The notes below the pieces were generated by a model that saw only the letters and a list, made by a program, of their open reading frames with translations, was not told the origin of the DNA and ran no database searches. Both the position numbers and the translations under genes were made by a program. A stretch of DNA of 64,000 nucleotides, taken from contig OZ010599.1 of assembly GCA_963932145.1 (NCBI GenBank), forward strand, positions 46,066,065 to 46,130,064, given 5' to 3'. This DNA comes from Acanthosepion lycidas. Taxonomy: Eukaryota; Mollusca; Cephalopoda; Sepiida; Sepiidae. Shown here one piece after another: positions 43,521-54,662 of this stretch (positions are counted from its first letter, which is position 1; each line of letters opens with the position of its first letter).

Positions 43521-43522
<2 letters not shown>
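43297..43522 (+). mobile_element. Short element sharing its 3' tail with the RTE-like LINE at 54.2 kb
   Basis: Head with GGATGGCAACTGGTCTACGA and AGGACAACTCTGAATTCAAA; 3' end CCTCATACGTCGAATACGAC followed by AGGAGAGTCCA and (TA)n. The same ending, with its small GTCG/CGAC hairpin, closes the RTE-like copy at 54231. The head recurs at about 58960-59030 without the tail. Likely a SINE or a LINE end of a sister family. Confidence 0.6.

Positions 43523-43562
<40 letters not shown>
43523..43562. repeat. (TA)n microsatellite
   Basis: About 19 TA units directly after the short element's tail. Confidence 0.93.
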
Positions 43563-43564
<2 letters not shown>

Positions 43565-43984
43565 CGCAGATAATGAGTATTTTTAATATTTTTCACAACT
43601 TTTTCTTTTGCCCATATACTTCCTAGAAATGGTCTGTCGTGATTTACTTCTCATGCCGAGAGACTAGGATTACTCCAGTGCAGAGATATTCCCACTTTCT
43701 TGCACAGGTTCATTATGGCAATTATTTATTCTTCAATTAACTCAGTACCGACCAATCCATGCGGAGGTTTTGAGGAGGTTCGATATTAGGGACTCATCAC
43801 GGCGAGAAACCAGCACGACAAAACAAAAACATGGGAAATGAATAAAAACAACCTACTTTCAGCACACACACTGTTTCAGCCTCTGTGCCGCCGGAATTGA
43901 ATCATGTTGCCATTCAACTATTAACTGTTGAATACACAACGAAAATATAAAATATTCTTATATATATATATATATATATATATC
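43563..43984. other. No gene seen
   Basis: No recognised element; ends in (TA)n 43961-43983. Confidence 0.4.
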
Positions 43985-44099
43985 GAGACAGTGTACTATG
44001 GTTGCCTCGCTAGAACAGTTACGACTGAGTTGTGAGTTCGATCCTCACTGGGTGCCCCATACTTTCGGCCTTGTGCCACATCTAAGCCACGCTTGTAAA

Positions 44100-44105
<6 letters not shown>
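43985..44105 (+). mobile_element. tRNA-derived SINE (type with CCTTGTGCC motif)
   Basis: A box region CTATGGTTGCCTCGCTAG, B box GTGAGTTCGATCCTCACTGG (44031-44050), then TTTCGGCCTTGTGCCACATC and TAAGCCACGCTTGTAAAATC. Both sides are (TA)n. Same family as 34095-34325. Confidence 0.78.
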
Positions 44106-44139
<34 letters not shown>

Positions 44140-44284
44140 TCATGTTGTAAAGTTTTCGGTACGAGCCGGATACCATTTCCCCAAATCCTGCTGAAATAAC
44201 TAAATATCTTAATTTGGAAGGAAGAGCAAACATTACTTTTAGTGGATACCCCTATTTGAGTAAGCTTAACGTTTATTTTAAACA

Positions 44285-44430
44285 GTAATTATTTCGTCTA
44301 CCAGCCTAACTTAATGAAGAAAATGTGCCCTACAGCAGGATTCGAACCTGCGTTACCCTTTGCAGGGGGAACCACCAGCTGATCCAGCGTATTTTTACCG
44401 CTGGGATACGAAGAGCTTCACCAGAAAGCA
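44285..44430 (-). mobile_element. tRNA-derived SINE
   Basis: Minus strand: TGGATCAGCTGGTGG (A box, about 44387-44373), CGCAGGTTCGAATCCTGCTG (T-arm with perfect B box, 44353-44334), GTAGGGCACATTTTCTTCAT. The acceptor stem does not pair, so it is not a functional tRNA. Related to 26632-26790. Confidence 0.72.
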
Positions 44431-44599
44431 AGTTTCTATTTTTTTCTTTAAATCTCATTCACTCGTTCAGATTTTTCTCGAAATGCATATCTCCTCAGTT
44501 TCGAATCTGAAACGTAAACAAAACAATTTATAAAGAATTCATATTCTTTATTTTTATATTCCGACATTTTTATTACTTTCAAATTTTATTTTACCCGTA

Positions 44600-44601
<2 letters not shown>

Positions 44602-44677
<76 letters not shown>

Positions 44678-44747
44678 GTGATTGTAATAAAAACATGTTG
44701 AAATCGCTACGCAAAATTTCAACATGTTTTTTTATAATCTCTTATAA
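44602..44747. repeat. (TA)n followed by a 76-bp hairpin
   Basis: (TA)n 44602-44671, then an inverted repeat 44672-44747 with arms TTATAAGTGATTGTAATAAA and the reciprocal, including AACATGTTGAAAT / ATTTCAACATGTT around a ~10-nt loop. Probable MITE. Confidence 0.8.
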
Positions 44748-44848
44748 TAAAAATAATAATAATATAATGCTCTGCTTTATATTGATCACTTTTTAAAAGG
44801 AAATGCTACGAACGGTGGAATTTTACTCCATCTGTTCATTCTCTCATT

Positions 44849-44855
<7 letters not shown>

Positions 44856-44914
<59 letters not shown>
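44856..44914. repeat. (TA)n microsatellite
   Basis: About 29 TA units. Confidence 0.95.
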
Positions 44915-44923
<9 letters not shown>

Positions 44924-45129
44924 AATTCAAATATATAATATATATATAATTAAAATGCATCTGTGTGTTTTTAATAAAATTAAACAGTTCTTCTGACATA
45001 GAATATTCTTTATAGTAAGATTGACACTAAAACAGACTCTATAAAAATTTCAGTGTGCGGAGACATCCTGAAAATGGCTGATTAAAATGATGCAATATCG
45101 TAGTTTTAATTAAATATTTTCAAAAAACA

Positions 45130-45955
45130 ATATGATTCCAATCCGATCCAAGTACGTACATATGTAGCTGGGGCAAAGAATGGCTTGTTAATTTTAATGG
45201 CTCTAAAACAAAATGACAGTCTATTAAACATTTGAGAGAGACCTTTCTGCTTTGCATCTGCATGGCTGATGCTAACTTCCAGAAGAATGACACGTTGCAT
45301 GTTCTTGGTTTAACACATTCAGCTGACATGAAATGGAAAGACTATATTGAATCCATTGCTAGATCTACTGCTAAGAAAGTTCGCTGCTTCCTGCTAGACA
45401 ATTTTTCTCGCTAGAATCTATCTTACATATCTGTAAGTATCATTCATCCATGCTTAGAATGTTGCTGCCAAATATGGTCTGGTGTTCGTGCTATATATTT
45501 AGAGATACTTGATAAAATCCAAAGAAGAATCAGCAATATAAAGTTGCTTCCCTGTGCCTTTTCTATAAATACTTTCATGGTAATTATTCGAATTAGTTCT
45601 TTGCTATGGTACCTAGAGTTTTAGGATTTAAACGCAGTGCGAGATTGGAAAAAAGTTCTGATTAATTTACAGTCGAATTGGCTAGATATAACCGTAAGTT
45701 CTATGCTAACAGTTTATTTTCTCGCACTTCTCGCTTGTGGAACTCTCTTCCGGTTCCATGCTTCTCAGACAATTTTGAGCTTCAAAAATTTAAATACAAT
45801 GTCAATCGTTATCTATTTTCGTCCTGATTACGTTTCTATTGTTCTTGCTCCTTGATAATTTTTTTGTTTACTGATTCTTTCACACACAGTAAACCTTGTG
45901 TCTTAGTGGCTTTGCATCATTGCTTGGGGTAAATTCGATTAAAAAAATGTATCTC
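45130..45955 (+). pseudogene. CR1/jockey-like LINE C-terminal region
   Basis: Longest copy of this family in the window: LVNFNGSKTK, HLRETFLLCICMADANFQKN, DTLHVLGLTHSADMKWKDYI, ESIARSTAKKVRCFLLDNFS, then after frameshifts VASLCLFYKYFHGNYSN, LARYNRKFYANSLFSRTSRL and WNSLPVPCFSDNFELQKFKY, NVNRYLFSS. The 3' UTR ends TTGCTTGGGGTAAATTCGAT plus poly-A (45945). The segment between SNI and KVAS lacks the usual RLQSLSHRRN, so a small deletion removed it. Confidence 0.83.
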
Positions 45956-46334
45956 GATATATGCGTGTGTGTGTGTTTGTGTTCAGATTTTAAAAGGTTA
46001 TTTTACGTGTCTAAGTGCTCATGCATACTTACCTTCGTAACCTGTCATCATAAATCAAGTTCGACCAATTAGAATGAAAATAAGGCAGAGGAACAGGAAA
46101 GCAGGAAGTAAAACATTTCGCAAATGACAGTAAAAATGTTTTTAGTTTACTTAATAATAAATGAGGCACAGAAATCCGAAAGCGCATAGGAATAGAGAAA
46201 TATATCTTCAAGAAACTAAGTAAAGTATTAAGAGATAGGAAAATATCATTAGAAAAAAAAAACAGAAAAGAAAAGAATGCCAAACTGCTATGTAATATCT
46301 AATCACCTGTATTGCAGAAAATGCTAGATAGTCT

Positions 46335-46475
46335 TCTCAGAGATGAAAAGCGCTTAAATCGACAGAGATGTGGTTCTATAGACGAATGCTAATAATGTCA
46401 TAGACGGACCATGTGATAAACAAGGAAGTCGTAAGGAAAATAGCAACTGTAAGAAAAAACAATCTAATAAAATAG
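46335..46475 (+). pseudogene. RTE-like LINE C-terminal fragment
   Basis: Reads MWFYRRMLIMS-TDHVINKEV and VRKIATVRKN, the block that in other copies reads FYRRMLRIPWTEHVSNEEVL. One internal stop. Confidence 0.7.
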
Positions 46476-47090
46476 TGTTTAGTCAAGAGTCAATCATTAT
46501 TTATCCTTCTTATTCTCGTAGTCTTTCTGCCACTTTTTCTTCTATTCATATCACTCAGCTTATTTATCTATTTCGACTGTATTCCTCTACCTTGAGTGGC
46601 TCTCGTATCTTGTATTGCGTGAAACTATAATAAAAGAGCTAATTCTCTGTCCATCACAGACAATATCTATGTGTGACATTACATACGCGTATATAATGCA
46701 ATTATGGCTACGTCTGTTTTGTGCATAGTCTACATATAATAGCACAATTTAGTGCACAAACACCAGGACACACACATTCGACTGAATTTGAAATAAGACA
46801 TTGGAATAATACATTCCTCTCACACTCAGTCGTTGCAACCCCTACTCTGAGCTGAACAATAAAATCATAACGAGACAAGAAAGAAAGAAAGAATAGATAA
46901 ACTTATCTACAGTTTAATTTCCGTTAAATTGCCTCTTTGATTACGTGTACGTATGGATGTGAAATAAGGAAAAAATAAATGCTTAGTTTTTTTTCTCTTC
47001 CCTACAGCGATATAAATCGATTCCTGCTTATCTATTGTCGATCTCAATCTATTTCAATCTGTTCATGTCTATCTATATGAATTTATTCGA
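46476..47090. other. No gene seen
   Basis: No recognised element. Confidence 0.45.
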
Positions 47091-48205
47091 ATTTAGGAAA
47101 ATTCGGTAACCTAAGATTCGGTAACAGTCTACCACTTCGTCCCCAGCCCGTCAACCTCCGACGTCTTCCTCTTTGGGTTGAGGTGTCCACTCGGTCCGAA
47201 TCGAACTTAGAGGTAACTGGCCGTACGCTCCCTCAGTACCCGTAGATTATTTCGACCTGTCAACTGGTCAAGTCCTGCTTGCTGCCCACGCTGTGTTAGT
47301 TTTTAGATCCAGTAAACGGGGTGTTGTCCATACGTTCACGGTCGACTGGGGATGTGGACACGGTTGTGAGAGTTGGCGCTAGGAAGTTTTAGAATGTGGC
47401 AAAATAAAACAAGAAATATCTGCAGAAGCCAGACAACAATGGGGCAAATATTGACGTCTTTTATATAAGAAGATAACATCAGAACAGAGGGAGAATAAAG
47501 ATATTTAACATAAATGCGAAAAGAAAAAGAAAAAGAAAAAATGCATCCAGCGAATTCCCAACAGAGATAGGGTTTGTGTGTGATAAACGCGTATTGAATC
47601 GCCTGAGGTAGATTTAATAGTCCAGTCTTATACAGACTTCTCAGAAGAGGGGGCAGTCTTCTTTCTCTCCTCCAAAATTCTCCTGCAAATCTCTCGACTC
47701 ACTGCGACGACACTCTCTTTCCCCGACTCTCTCGACTACAGTCTCTTTCCCCGACTCTGCTTTATTAGCAAAATCTCGAGTTAATATAGAAAAAGGATCA
47801 GCTGATCACAATTGACCCTCGGCCCGGCACGCAGCTACCACGAGTGCCAAAAACTATCCCTTGACATATAAACCGATTCTCCAATTATTTACCTTATCTC
47901 AATCACGAGTTCTTCTCGCTTCACCAAAATTATACTTTGGGATATCTAAACATTGATTAAACCTTTCAATCAAAACAAATACTGTTAAACAAAATCAAGT
48001 ATCTCGCCCATCCCCATTGTTTACAAGTGACCCAGATTTAAAACATCGCCTTCTGCCCTGAGATCGTGTTTCTCATTGGTAAACACACATCTTAACCCAA
48101 ATTGTACTTTGATATATAAACACCATTTCTACTTCCAGTCAATAAAAGTTATATTTGCGTATGTGCGTTCATGTGGATGTATATGTGTATACCTCTCTCT
48201 GTTAC
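47091..48205 (-). mobile_element. LTR-like GC-rich stretch next to a TTCGGTAAC repeat start
   Basis: 47091-47118 (AAAATTCGGTAACC, AGATTCGGTAAC) repeats the start of the element at 48206. The following 1.1 kb is GC-richer; on the minus strand it has an AATAAAG signal (about 47764), a tandem GAGAGTCGGGGAAAGAGA repeat (two copies), and near 47394-47365 a TGCCACA...TAGCGCCAAC sequence that could be an LTR end followed by a leader. No target duplication or long frame was found, so the class is unsure. Confidence 0.35.
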
Positions 48206-49036
48206 AACGGAAAATTCGGTAACCGAAGATTCGGTAACCGAAGATTCGGTTATGGAAAATTCGGTAATTTTAACAAAGTAAGAAAATTCGGTAACTATGA
48301 AATAAAAGTAGATTGAAAATTGATTTTAGGGCTGTTCTGAAATGGGATTTTTGGGGCTAAGACCCCCACCCCTTCTCTATATTTTTAAATAACTGGAAAT
48401 TGTCGGTTCCAGATAAAAACACTACTACAACAATACCGTACTTGCAGAATGGCTGCTTAGTGGGTCAAGTCGCCATAACCCAATATTTTTTAAAAGGTAT
48501 TATTAACGATGGGGATCTTGAAAAAACCTCACTACAACAATACTATGATCGTAGTTTCTGGGAAGTTGGGTAACCCTCCATACGTTTAAATAAGTATTAA
48601 ATGAAATTAAAAAAAAACAAAAACATGTGTTCCAGCCGAGATAAAACCCCACTGCCACAATACCAGAGCCGTACTTTCTGGATGGTGGGTGGCGAATAGT
48701 GGGCTACGCTCTCCCTTCAATATTTCTAAATAAATTCTTTTTAAAATAAGTATTTAATTAATTAATATACGCTATTGTTTTCAAGCAAATAAAATCGATT
48801 ATCTAATTAAAATTAAGTTCTTGTATCTTCTTTTCAGTAGCTATTTCTTTTTAAAGAAGCAAAAACTATATAGCCTCATTTCTATTTCAAAAATATAGAT
48901 GAGGGGGCTTAGCCCCCGAAATCCTCCCTCCAGAACAGCGCTAAAATCAATTTTCGATCGACTTTTATTTCATAGTTACCAAATTTTCCCACCTTGTCAA
49001 ATCGAATCTTCCGTTACCGAATTTTCCGAGCAACCG
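48206..49036. mobile_element. Long-TIR DNA element, ~830 bp, with AATTCGGTAACCGAA termini
   Basis: The left arm (48206-48372) and right arm (48897-49036) are inverted repeats of about 140-165 bp. Shared phrases are GAAAATTCGGTAAC, CTATGAAATAAAAGT, GAAAATTGATTTTAG and GGGGGCTTAGCCCCC-like. The left tip repeats GATTCGGTAACCGAA two to three times. The interior carries three degenerate ~115-bp repeats with CACTACTACAACAATACC-like motifs and no coding frame. Superfamily unknown. Confidence 0.75.
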
Positions 49037-49264
49037 TTTATTCATATCTATCATATAGCAATATCAGTCTATTCATATTTTTATATTGGTATCTAGAACT
49101 TTACAACATAGAAATGGTCACAAAGTAAATGTATAGTTTATTATTTATGTTAATAAAGTTAATTAAGGTTGTTTGCTTTTTTAAATTAAACCCGCGTGAA
49201 TTAAAATTAAATACAGATAAAATAACACAAGTGGGAGGAGGAAAAATGTAACGGCAAATTTCTC

Positions 49265-49580
49265 GCTAATTAATTCCAAGCTAATAGATTAAATTTAATA
49301 TTTCCCATAAGGAAAATACTTTGCTGTATTTCAAAACTAATTTAAATTGACTGGAAGGAATTTTCGTTTTGAAATTGCTCAGCATCGTTGTTTCTAGTGC
49401 AATTTTAGACATCTTTCATCGCAATGTAATTTTCTTTATTAAAAGAAATCTTACAAAAATAAAATGTACTTTTCTGAAACTTTAAGGAATATTAGCTGAT
49501 TTAAAGTTTAATTAATCTGATTTGAAAAAAATATTACTTTAAGTTTAAAATATCACAGAAATGCATTTTTAAATTTTCCT
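49265..49580 (+). repeat. Dispersed AT-rich repeat, copy 2
   Basis: Counterpart of 34610-34925; shares AGCTGATTTAAAGTTTAATT (49494-49513). Confidence 0.7.
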
Positions 49581-50575
49581 ATACAATCTTTGGCTACTGG
49601 GCTGACGCAAAAAAATCCCAAGATTTTAACAAAAATTTTGAACGTTCTAAAAAGGATTAAAAAATATAGTTTATTTTAATAATAAAAAATCCTTTGGCTT
49701 TAATAATAACAAAATTTTGACGATAAATGTTTGTAGAAATATGTTTTAAATCTGTCACTGAATTAAAATATACATGAAATGAAAACATGCCTACACTTGA
49801 ATGAAATTGAAATGGCCATCTGTGTCGCGAGGTATAACCTCTGGATACAGAAGAGTATAAAGCCGAAATATGCGGCCTTTTGAAATCATTTTTATGACTT
49901 CTTTTGTATTTAAATGGAATATATTTTGTAATAAATGTTTGTCCATTTCAAATACTATAATTTAGAATTGAAATTTGATCATCTTGACGCCAACGAACCG
50001 ACTTAGTCTAATATTTTAAAAAAGCAATAGATTTGCAACGCGATTTGCTTTCACTTTACCTCCAGCTATGTGTTCAAAATTTATTCATATGGAAGTAAGC
50101 TGCTCTATTATACCAGGGTTAGAAGAACAATTTCAGCAGAAGAAATACATTTCAAACATATAAAATAAAGAGGACCATAAGATCAGTTTTACACGTGTTG
50201 ATTTCATTCGTTGAGAGTTTATGAAAAATCTCTAGTTTTAAAAAAATCCTTTTTTTTTTCGCATCTATGCGTCAGATTTCCACTTTAAACATGGCGTTGA
50301 GCAAAATTCCATTTGAGTAGGCGTATGGATAAATAATAACCTTTTTCGCTTAGCAAACTGAATCGTTTGTATTGTCGACTGTCTTTAAATTATTTTCAGA
50401 AAATGGCTATTGTTTTGAAAATACTTTCTCGTGTAACCTTTTTTTGAATCTGTATGTTTTTATGTTTTTGTTTTATTGTTAATGTTAAACTATATTTTTT
50501 TGTTATAAAACATTTTTTCCTATTTCTCCATTTTCTCTCAGTTAGCTTTACTCAACTATAAGTAAAATTCTTTTT
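49581..50575. other. No gene seen
   Basis: AT-rich; GCGAGGTATAACCTC near 49829 is a short palindrome. No coding signal. Confidence 0.45.
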
Positions 50576-50579
50576 GAGT

Positions 50580-50908
50580 GGAGAAAATCATTTACTTGCT
50601 GCACTCCTCTACAGTAGAACGATAACCGAAATTTGGACAACTGCATTTGAATATAAATTAAATAATAATAATAATCGTCAAATTATTGATTTTGCTGTTC
50701 CATATGACACAAGAATAAACTACAAAGAAACTGAAAAGATTAAAAATATCTGGATATGGCTAGGGAGTTGAAAAATTATGGAACATGATTGTTAAAGTAA
50801 TTCCTGTAGTAATGGGTGCACTTGGAACACCAGCTAGAAACCTGAAAGAGCGCTTAGAAAGAATTGGAGACGAAGATTGTAAACCGTCAGAAAACGTCGA
50901 AATCTAAT
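50580..50908 (+). pseudogene. Third family of REL-endonuclease LINE, C-terminus
   Basis: Plus strand: RQIIDFAVPYDTRINYKETE (50676-50735), KIKNI, then VIPVVMGALGTPARNLKERL (50790-50855) and ERIGDEDCKPSENVEI with a stop. It has the same layout as the other endonuclease ends here (IDxAVP ... K.E...KY ... VIPVVxGALGxxxxNLxxxL) but is distinct in sequence. A short (AAT)n lies at its left side (50661-50676). Confidence 0.75.
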
Positions 50909-50911
50909 TAT

Positions 50912-51144
50912 CTCATGGCGCATGAGGACATTAACAATTCTTGTTATAGTTGGAGCCCTCCGGATTGATTCGAAAAGATTCCAATATAGACTCATTGAAG
51001 GAATCCCTGGTAGCCTATGTCTTAAAGAAATACAAAAAAAATGTACTCACAAGTACAGCCCATACCTTACAATGATGCCATTTCTGACCTTAGGCCTCTG
51101 ATCGGGACCCGGAAAGAAATGAGGATACACCAGAAGCCAAAGGA

Positions 51145-51209
<65 letters not shown>
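50912..51209 (+). mobile_element. R4/Dong-like LINE, short 3' copy with long (AAT)n tail
   Basis: Begins within the endonuclease C-terminus (MRTLTILVIVGALRIDSKRF), continues RLIEGIPGSLCLKEIQKK and the 3' UTR, and ends in (AAT)n at 51145-51209. The next copy starts immediately after the tail. Confidence 0.82.
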
Positions 51210-51211
<2 letters not shown>

Positions 51212-51212
51212 C

Positions 51213-51675
51213 AATCAAAGCCAACCGCCCAGACATTGTTATTAAAGACCACAAACAAAAAAAAAGTACCTCCTTATTGATATGGCAGTCCCTGCTGAAT
51301 GCAATGTATCTTTGAAGATATTCAAAAAGCTGTCAAAATACAAGGACCTTGAAATAGAAATCTCAAAAATGTGGCATATGGGAAAATCAACAATCCATGT
51401 TGTAGATGGAGGCCTAGGACTGTTTGGAAAAGATTCCAGTAGACTAATTGAAGGGATTCCTGGAAGTCCATGTCTCAAAGAGATATAAAAATTGTTCTGA
51501 CAAGTACAGCCCACACTTTACGAAGGGCTTTATCTATGTCATTTTTTTTTTGTGTGTGTGTCAGTGGAAAGTGTCATGATGCCATTTCTAACCATAGGTC
51601 CCTGGGACTCGGAAAGAAATGTTTAAACGCCAGAAATCAAAGAAAATAAAAATGATAATAATAATAATAATGAAT
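51213..51675 (+). mobile_element. R4/Dong-like LINE, 3' copy with intact RPD...D core
   Basis: Starts within the endonuclease: KANRPDIVIKDHKQKK (51220-51265), LLIDMAVPAECNVSLKIFKK, LSKYKDLEIEISKMWHMGKS, GLFGKDSSRLIEGIPGSPCL and KEI then stop at about 51487. The RPD and ID aspartates of the PD-(D/E)XK core are present. The closest sister in the window is copy A. Tail: GATAATAATAATAATAATG. Confidence 0.85.
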
Positions 51676-52148
51676 ATCATATAGACCCGGATACCTAGAT
51701 AGGACCTGTAACAATACACGCAGGCGGAATAATCAAAACTAATCGCGCAAACATCGTGATTAGTGATCGCAAGGGCAAAATGCGTTTTCTTATTGACATG
51801 GAAGTCCTTGCAGGCTGTAATGTATCTTTGAAGATCTTGAAAAAAACTATCAAAATACAAGAATCTTGAAGTGGAAATCTATAAAAAAATGCGTTACATG
51901 GGGACATCAATGATTCCAATTGTATTTAGATCCCCGAATTGATTGGAAAAAGTTACAATATACCCATTGAAGGGATTCTTGGTAGCCTATACCTTAAAGA
52001 AATTCAAAACATTGTACTCACAAGTACAGCCCACATATTATGAAGAGCGTTATGATTTGGAAGATGTCATGAAGCCATTAGGCCTTAGGTCTCTGATTGG
52101 GACCCGGAAGGAAATATGTATAGAACAGAAATCAAAAGAAATAATAAT
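51676..52148 (+). mobile_element. R4/Dong-like LINE, degenerate 3' copy
   Basis: Same family: IKTNRANIVISDRKGKMRFL (RPD changed to RAN), LIDMEVLAGCNVSLKI, then frameshifts, EGILGSLYLKEIQNIVLTST, and the 3' UTR ending AGAAATCAAAAGAAATAATA. The catalytic core is lost. Confidence 0.78.
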
Positions 52149-52149
52149 T

Positions 52150-52575
52150 GTACGCAAGTGTGATATGAGCAATCGCCCTGATATCACGCAAGAGCAGCCA
52201 TGAATGGATCCTGATAGACGTTTCGGTATCTTGTCGTAGGAACATGGTGAAGGTGGAACAGGGTAAAACACAATGGTACCAAGATCGGACAGGACAACTC
52301 AGAGAATCGTACTAAGCAGCAGCTCAAGTTATCTCTTTTGTAAATGGTGCATACGGAAATATTTCCTAGAATTTTTCTGACCCACAAGACGCTTTGCGGA
52401 TACCTGACACCATTAAGAGTGCACAGGTTGCAGCGCTACTTAGAACAGCTTATATGCGCTATGGAATGTGTTGTACCTCTAAGCTGCGGACAGGAGCTGA
52501 GTTGTGACCCTCATCACCCGGTTAAAACATCTAAGAGTCGGAGAGGATATCAAATCAAATCAAATAATAAATAAT
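52150..52575 (+). mobile_element. Further REL-endonuclease LINE end with mixed tail
   Basis: MSNRPDI (52164-52185) supplies the RPD motif, followed after frameshifts by ILIDVSVSCRRNMVKVEQ-like sequence and a C-terminus with IKSAQVAALLRTAYMR. It differs from the copy-A family. It ends ATATCAAATCAAATCAAATA then (AAT)n to 52575. Confidence 0.68.
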
Positions 52576-52579
52576 AATG

Positions 52580-54134
52580 ACTAAGAGACTGACATCATTA
52601 ATTCTATTAAAACTTTTATCCCTGGCCAACTATACCATATCTCCAGTATTTTCCTCAAATGTTAGGCAATATCACATTTAACGTCTTGTCTACATATTGG
52701 AGTAGTAGCAGTAGTAGTAGCAGTATCTTGAATTTTATTATTTCTCGATGAAATATTATCAACCATTATTCATTTTTATCTTAATTTCGGTGGCTTTTTA
52801 TCACGGCTTTTGAAATCGTCATCCTATAACCGTAAACGTTGGTAAATAGTAATAATAATAAAATTAAATAAAAATCATTTAATAATAATAATAATAAAAC
52901 TACTTTGAGCGTTTGGAGAAAATAAGAAATAGAAATGATTTTCTGCAGCCTTGGATTCTCGAAACTGAAACCGTAAATTGAATTTAGCAAATAATGCCAC
53001 CGTAAAAAATGGAACAAGTGGAAAAAAATCTGTCCATCTGATAGTAGTTGATCAAGAAATCTGTTTTGTATACATGTATCCTTGGAATCAAATCTCTCTT
53101 TTTCTTTAATACTTAATATGACTTCCATGATGGCGTTGTGGTGGAGCCGCTGAAATCAATGATGTGTACTTGACGGTTACCGGACAACTAAACCAGAAGT
53201 TAATAAACAGACAATAACTGTCCTCTCATTAGAAATTTAACTTTAAATAGCTTAACATTAAACAGCTAATGGTGTCTAATTTTAAGCTGTTTAAAATGTC
53301 TATTTTTCATTTGTGCCATTTTTTTCCTATTTTTTTCATTTATGCCATTATTACCGTTCACCCCTTAAATCAGCTATCATGATAAGCATCCCAAGGACAA
53401 AAGGGTGCGAGTTCAAACATTGCTGAGTGTTATTTCAAATTCTCGTCGAACAATAGTGAGATTAGTTACGATAATCAAGTGAAATTAAAATGAAAGAAAT
53501 ACCAGTCAAAAATTAACGACAATTGGTACAGTCCCTATCACAATTGGTACAGTCCCTATCATAATAGTTGTGTTAACTGTATTCAGTTAACACGCGAATA
53601 TTTATATTTATTTCAAACGCTAAGCCACAGAAAACCAAGCAGAGTAATCAATGTAAAATGGCAGACGACAGCCGCCAGCATGGTTAATGGTCATCTATGA
53701 AGATAACGCTAGCTACCGCATCATAAATTTAATGCCATTACAACACATTTTGTCGTTCAGTCATTAGCGCGTTCGTTTGATGTCGTTCTGGCTTCAGGCG
53801 ATGGCGTCATTTGCCACTGGAAAGATAATGACTTCATCTTACCGTTGTCAATATTGTCTTTACTTATCAGCGTAAACGAAAGGCTTTTTATTTTTCATTC
53901 TATCACGTGACAGCTACGTATTTCTAATTATTGAACAGCTTTCCACTTTAATGGCAATAGGCGCTCAACTAGATCTGAACCTACGAGTATATTCAACCAA
54001 TGATTGATAATTAATAATAACAGAACAAAAATTATCGGCAATGCCCAGAAATGTATTAAAATAAAATAAAAGCAACTAGTTCTAAAAATTTAAAGTACAA
54101 TCAAATCAACCATTCATGCAATCAATTAATCAAT

Positions 54135-54135
<1 letters not shown>
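52580..54135. other. No gene seen
   Basis: A 21-bp direct duplication (CAATTGGTACAGTCCCTATC) at 53519-53561 and a 24-bp hairpin (GTGTTAACTGTATTCAGTTA... at 53571-53594). (AAT)n at 52881-52897. Confidence 0.5.

Positions 54136-54136
<1 letters not shown>

Positions 54137-54230
<94 letters not shown>
54137..54230. repeat. (TA)n and (ATT)n tail
   Basis: (TA)n 54137-54192 runs into (ATT)n 54193-54230; the latter is the 3' tail of the minus-strand LINE at 54231-54663. Confidence 0.92.
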
Positions 54231-54662
54231 GGACTCTCCCGTCGGTTTCGACGTATGAGGATCTGACAACTTATTGATTCAGTTATGAAAGTTTGTGCGA
54301 TAATCTTAAGTGGCATTTAAGTCCCGCTAGTGATTTACAAAGGAGGCCACATATGGAGCAAGTGTGAGGATTGTGAAATGAGATCACAGTTAGATTGTCT
54401 GACCTTTTAGATCTTGCTCTCGCTTCTTGAAGATGATTCAGACAAGCAGATTGAAAATTGCCGAGTCCACTAAAACACGTTGATCTCCATTCTACTCGCT
54501 CCAAAGCTAAGCGCTCATGGGTGTTATGTGGTAAGTTGACTGCTGACAAGTTGCTTTTCAGCTTGTCTTTGTATCTTAGCCATGGGCGTCCTACATTCCT
54601 GTAGCCCTGATCTAACTGGCTGTACATTAGGATCTTGGGTATCCTGTCATCAGACATTCTCA

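Noticed and set aside
44285-44430. Possible functional tRNA gene
   Set aside because: Good A and B boxes and T-arm, but the acceptor and anticodon stems do not pair; a related copy at 26632 continues in the same non-tRNA body, so it is a SINE.
47374-47390. TTGGCGCTAGGAAG as a primer-binding site
   Set aside because: It lacks an LTR ending directly upstream on the plus strand and no gag-pol follows, so I kept only a low-confidence LTR-like call.
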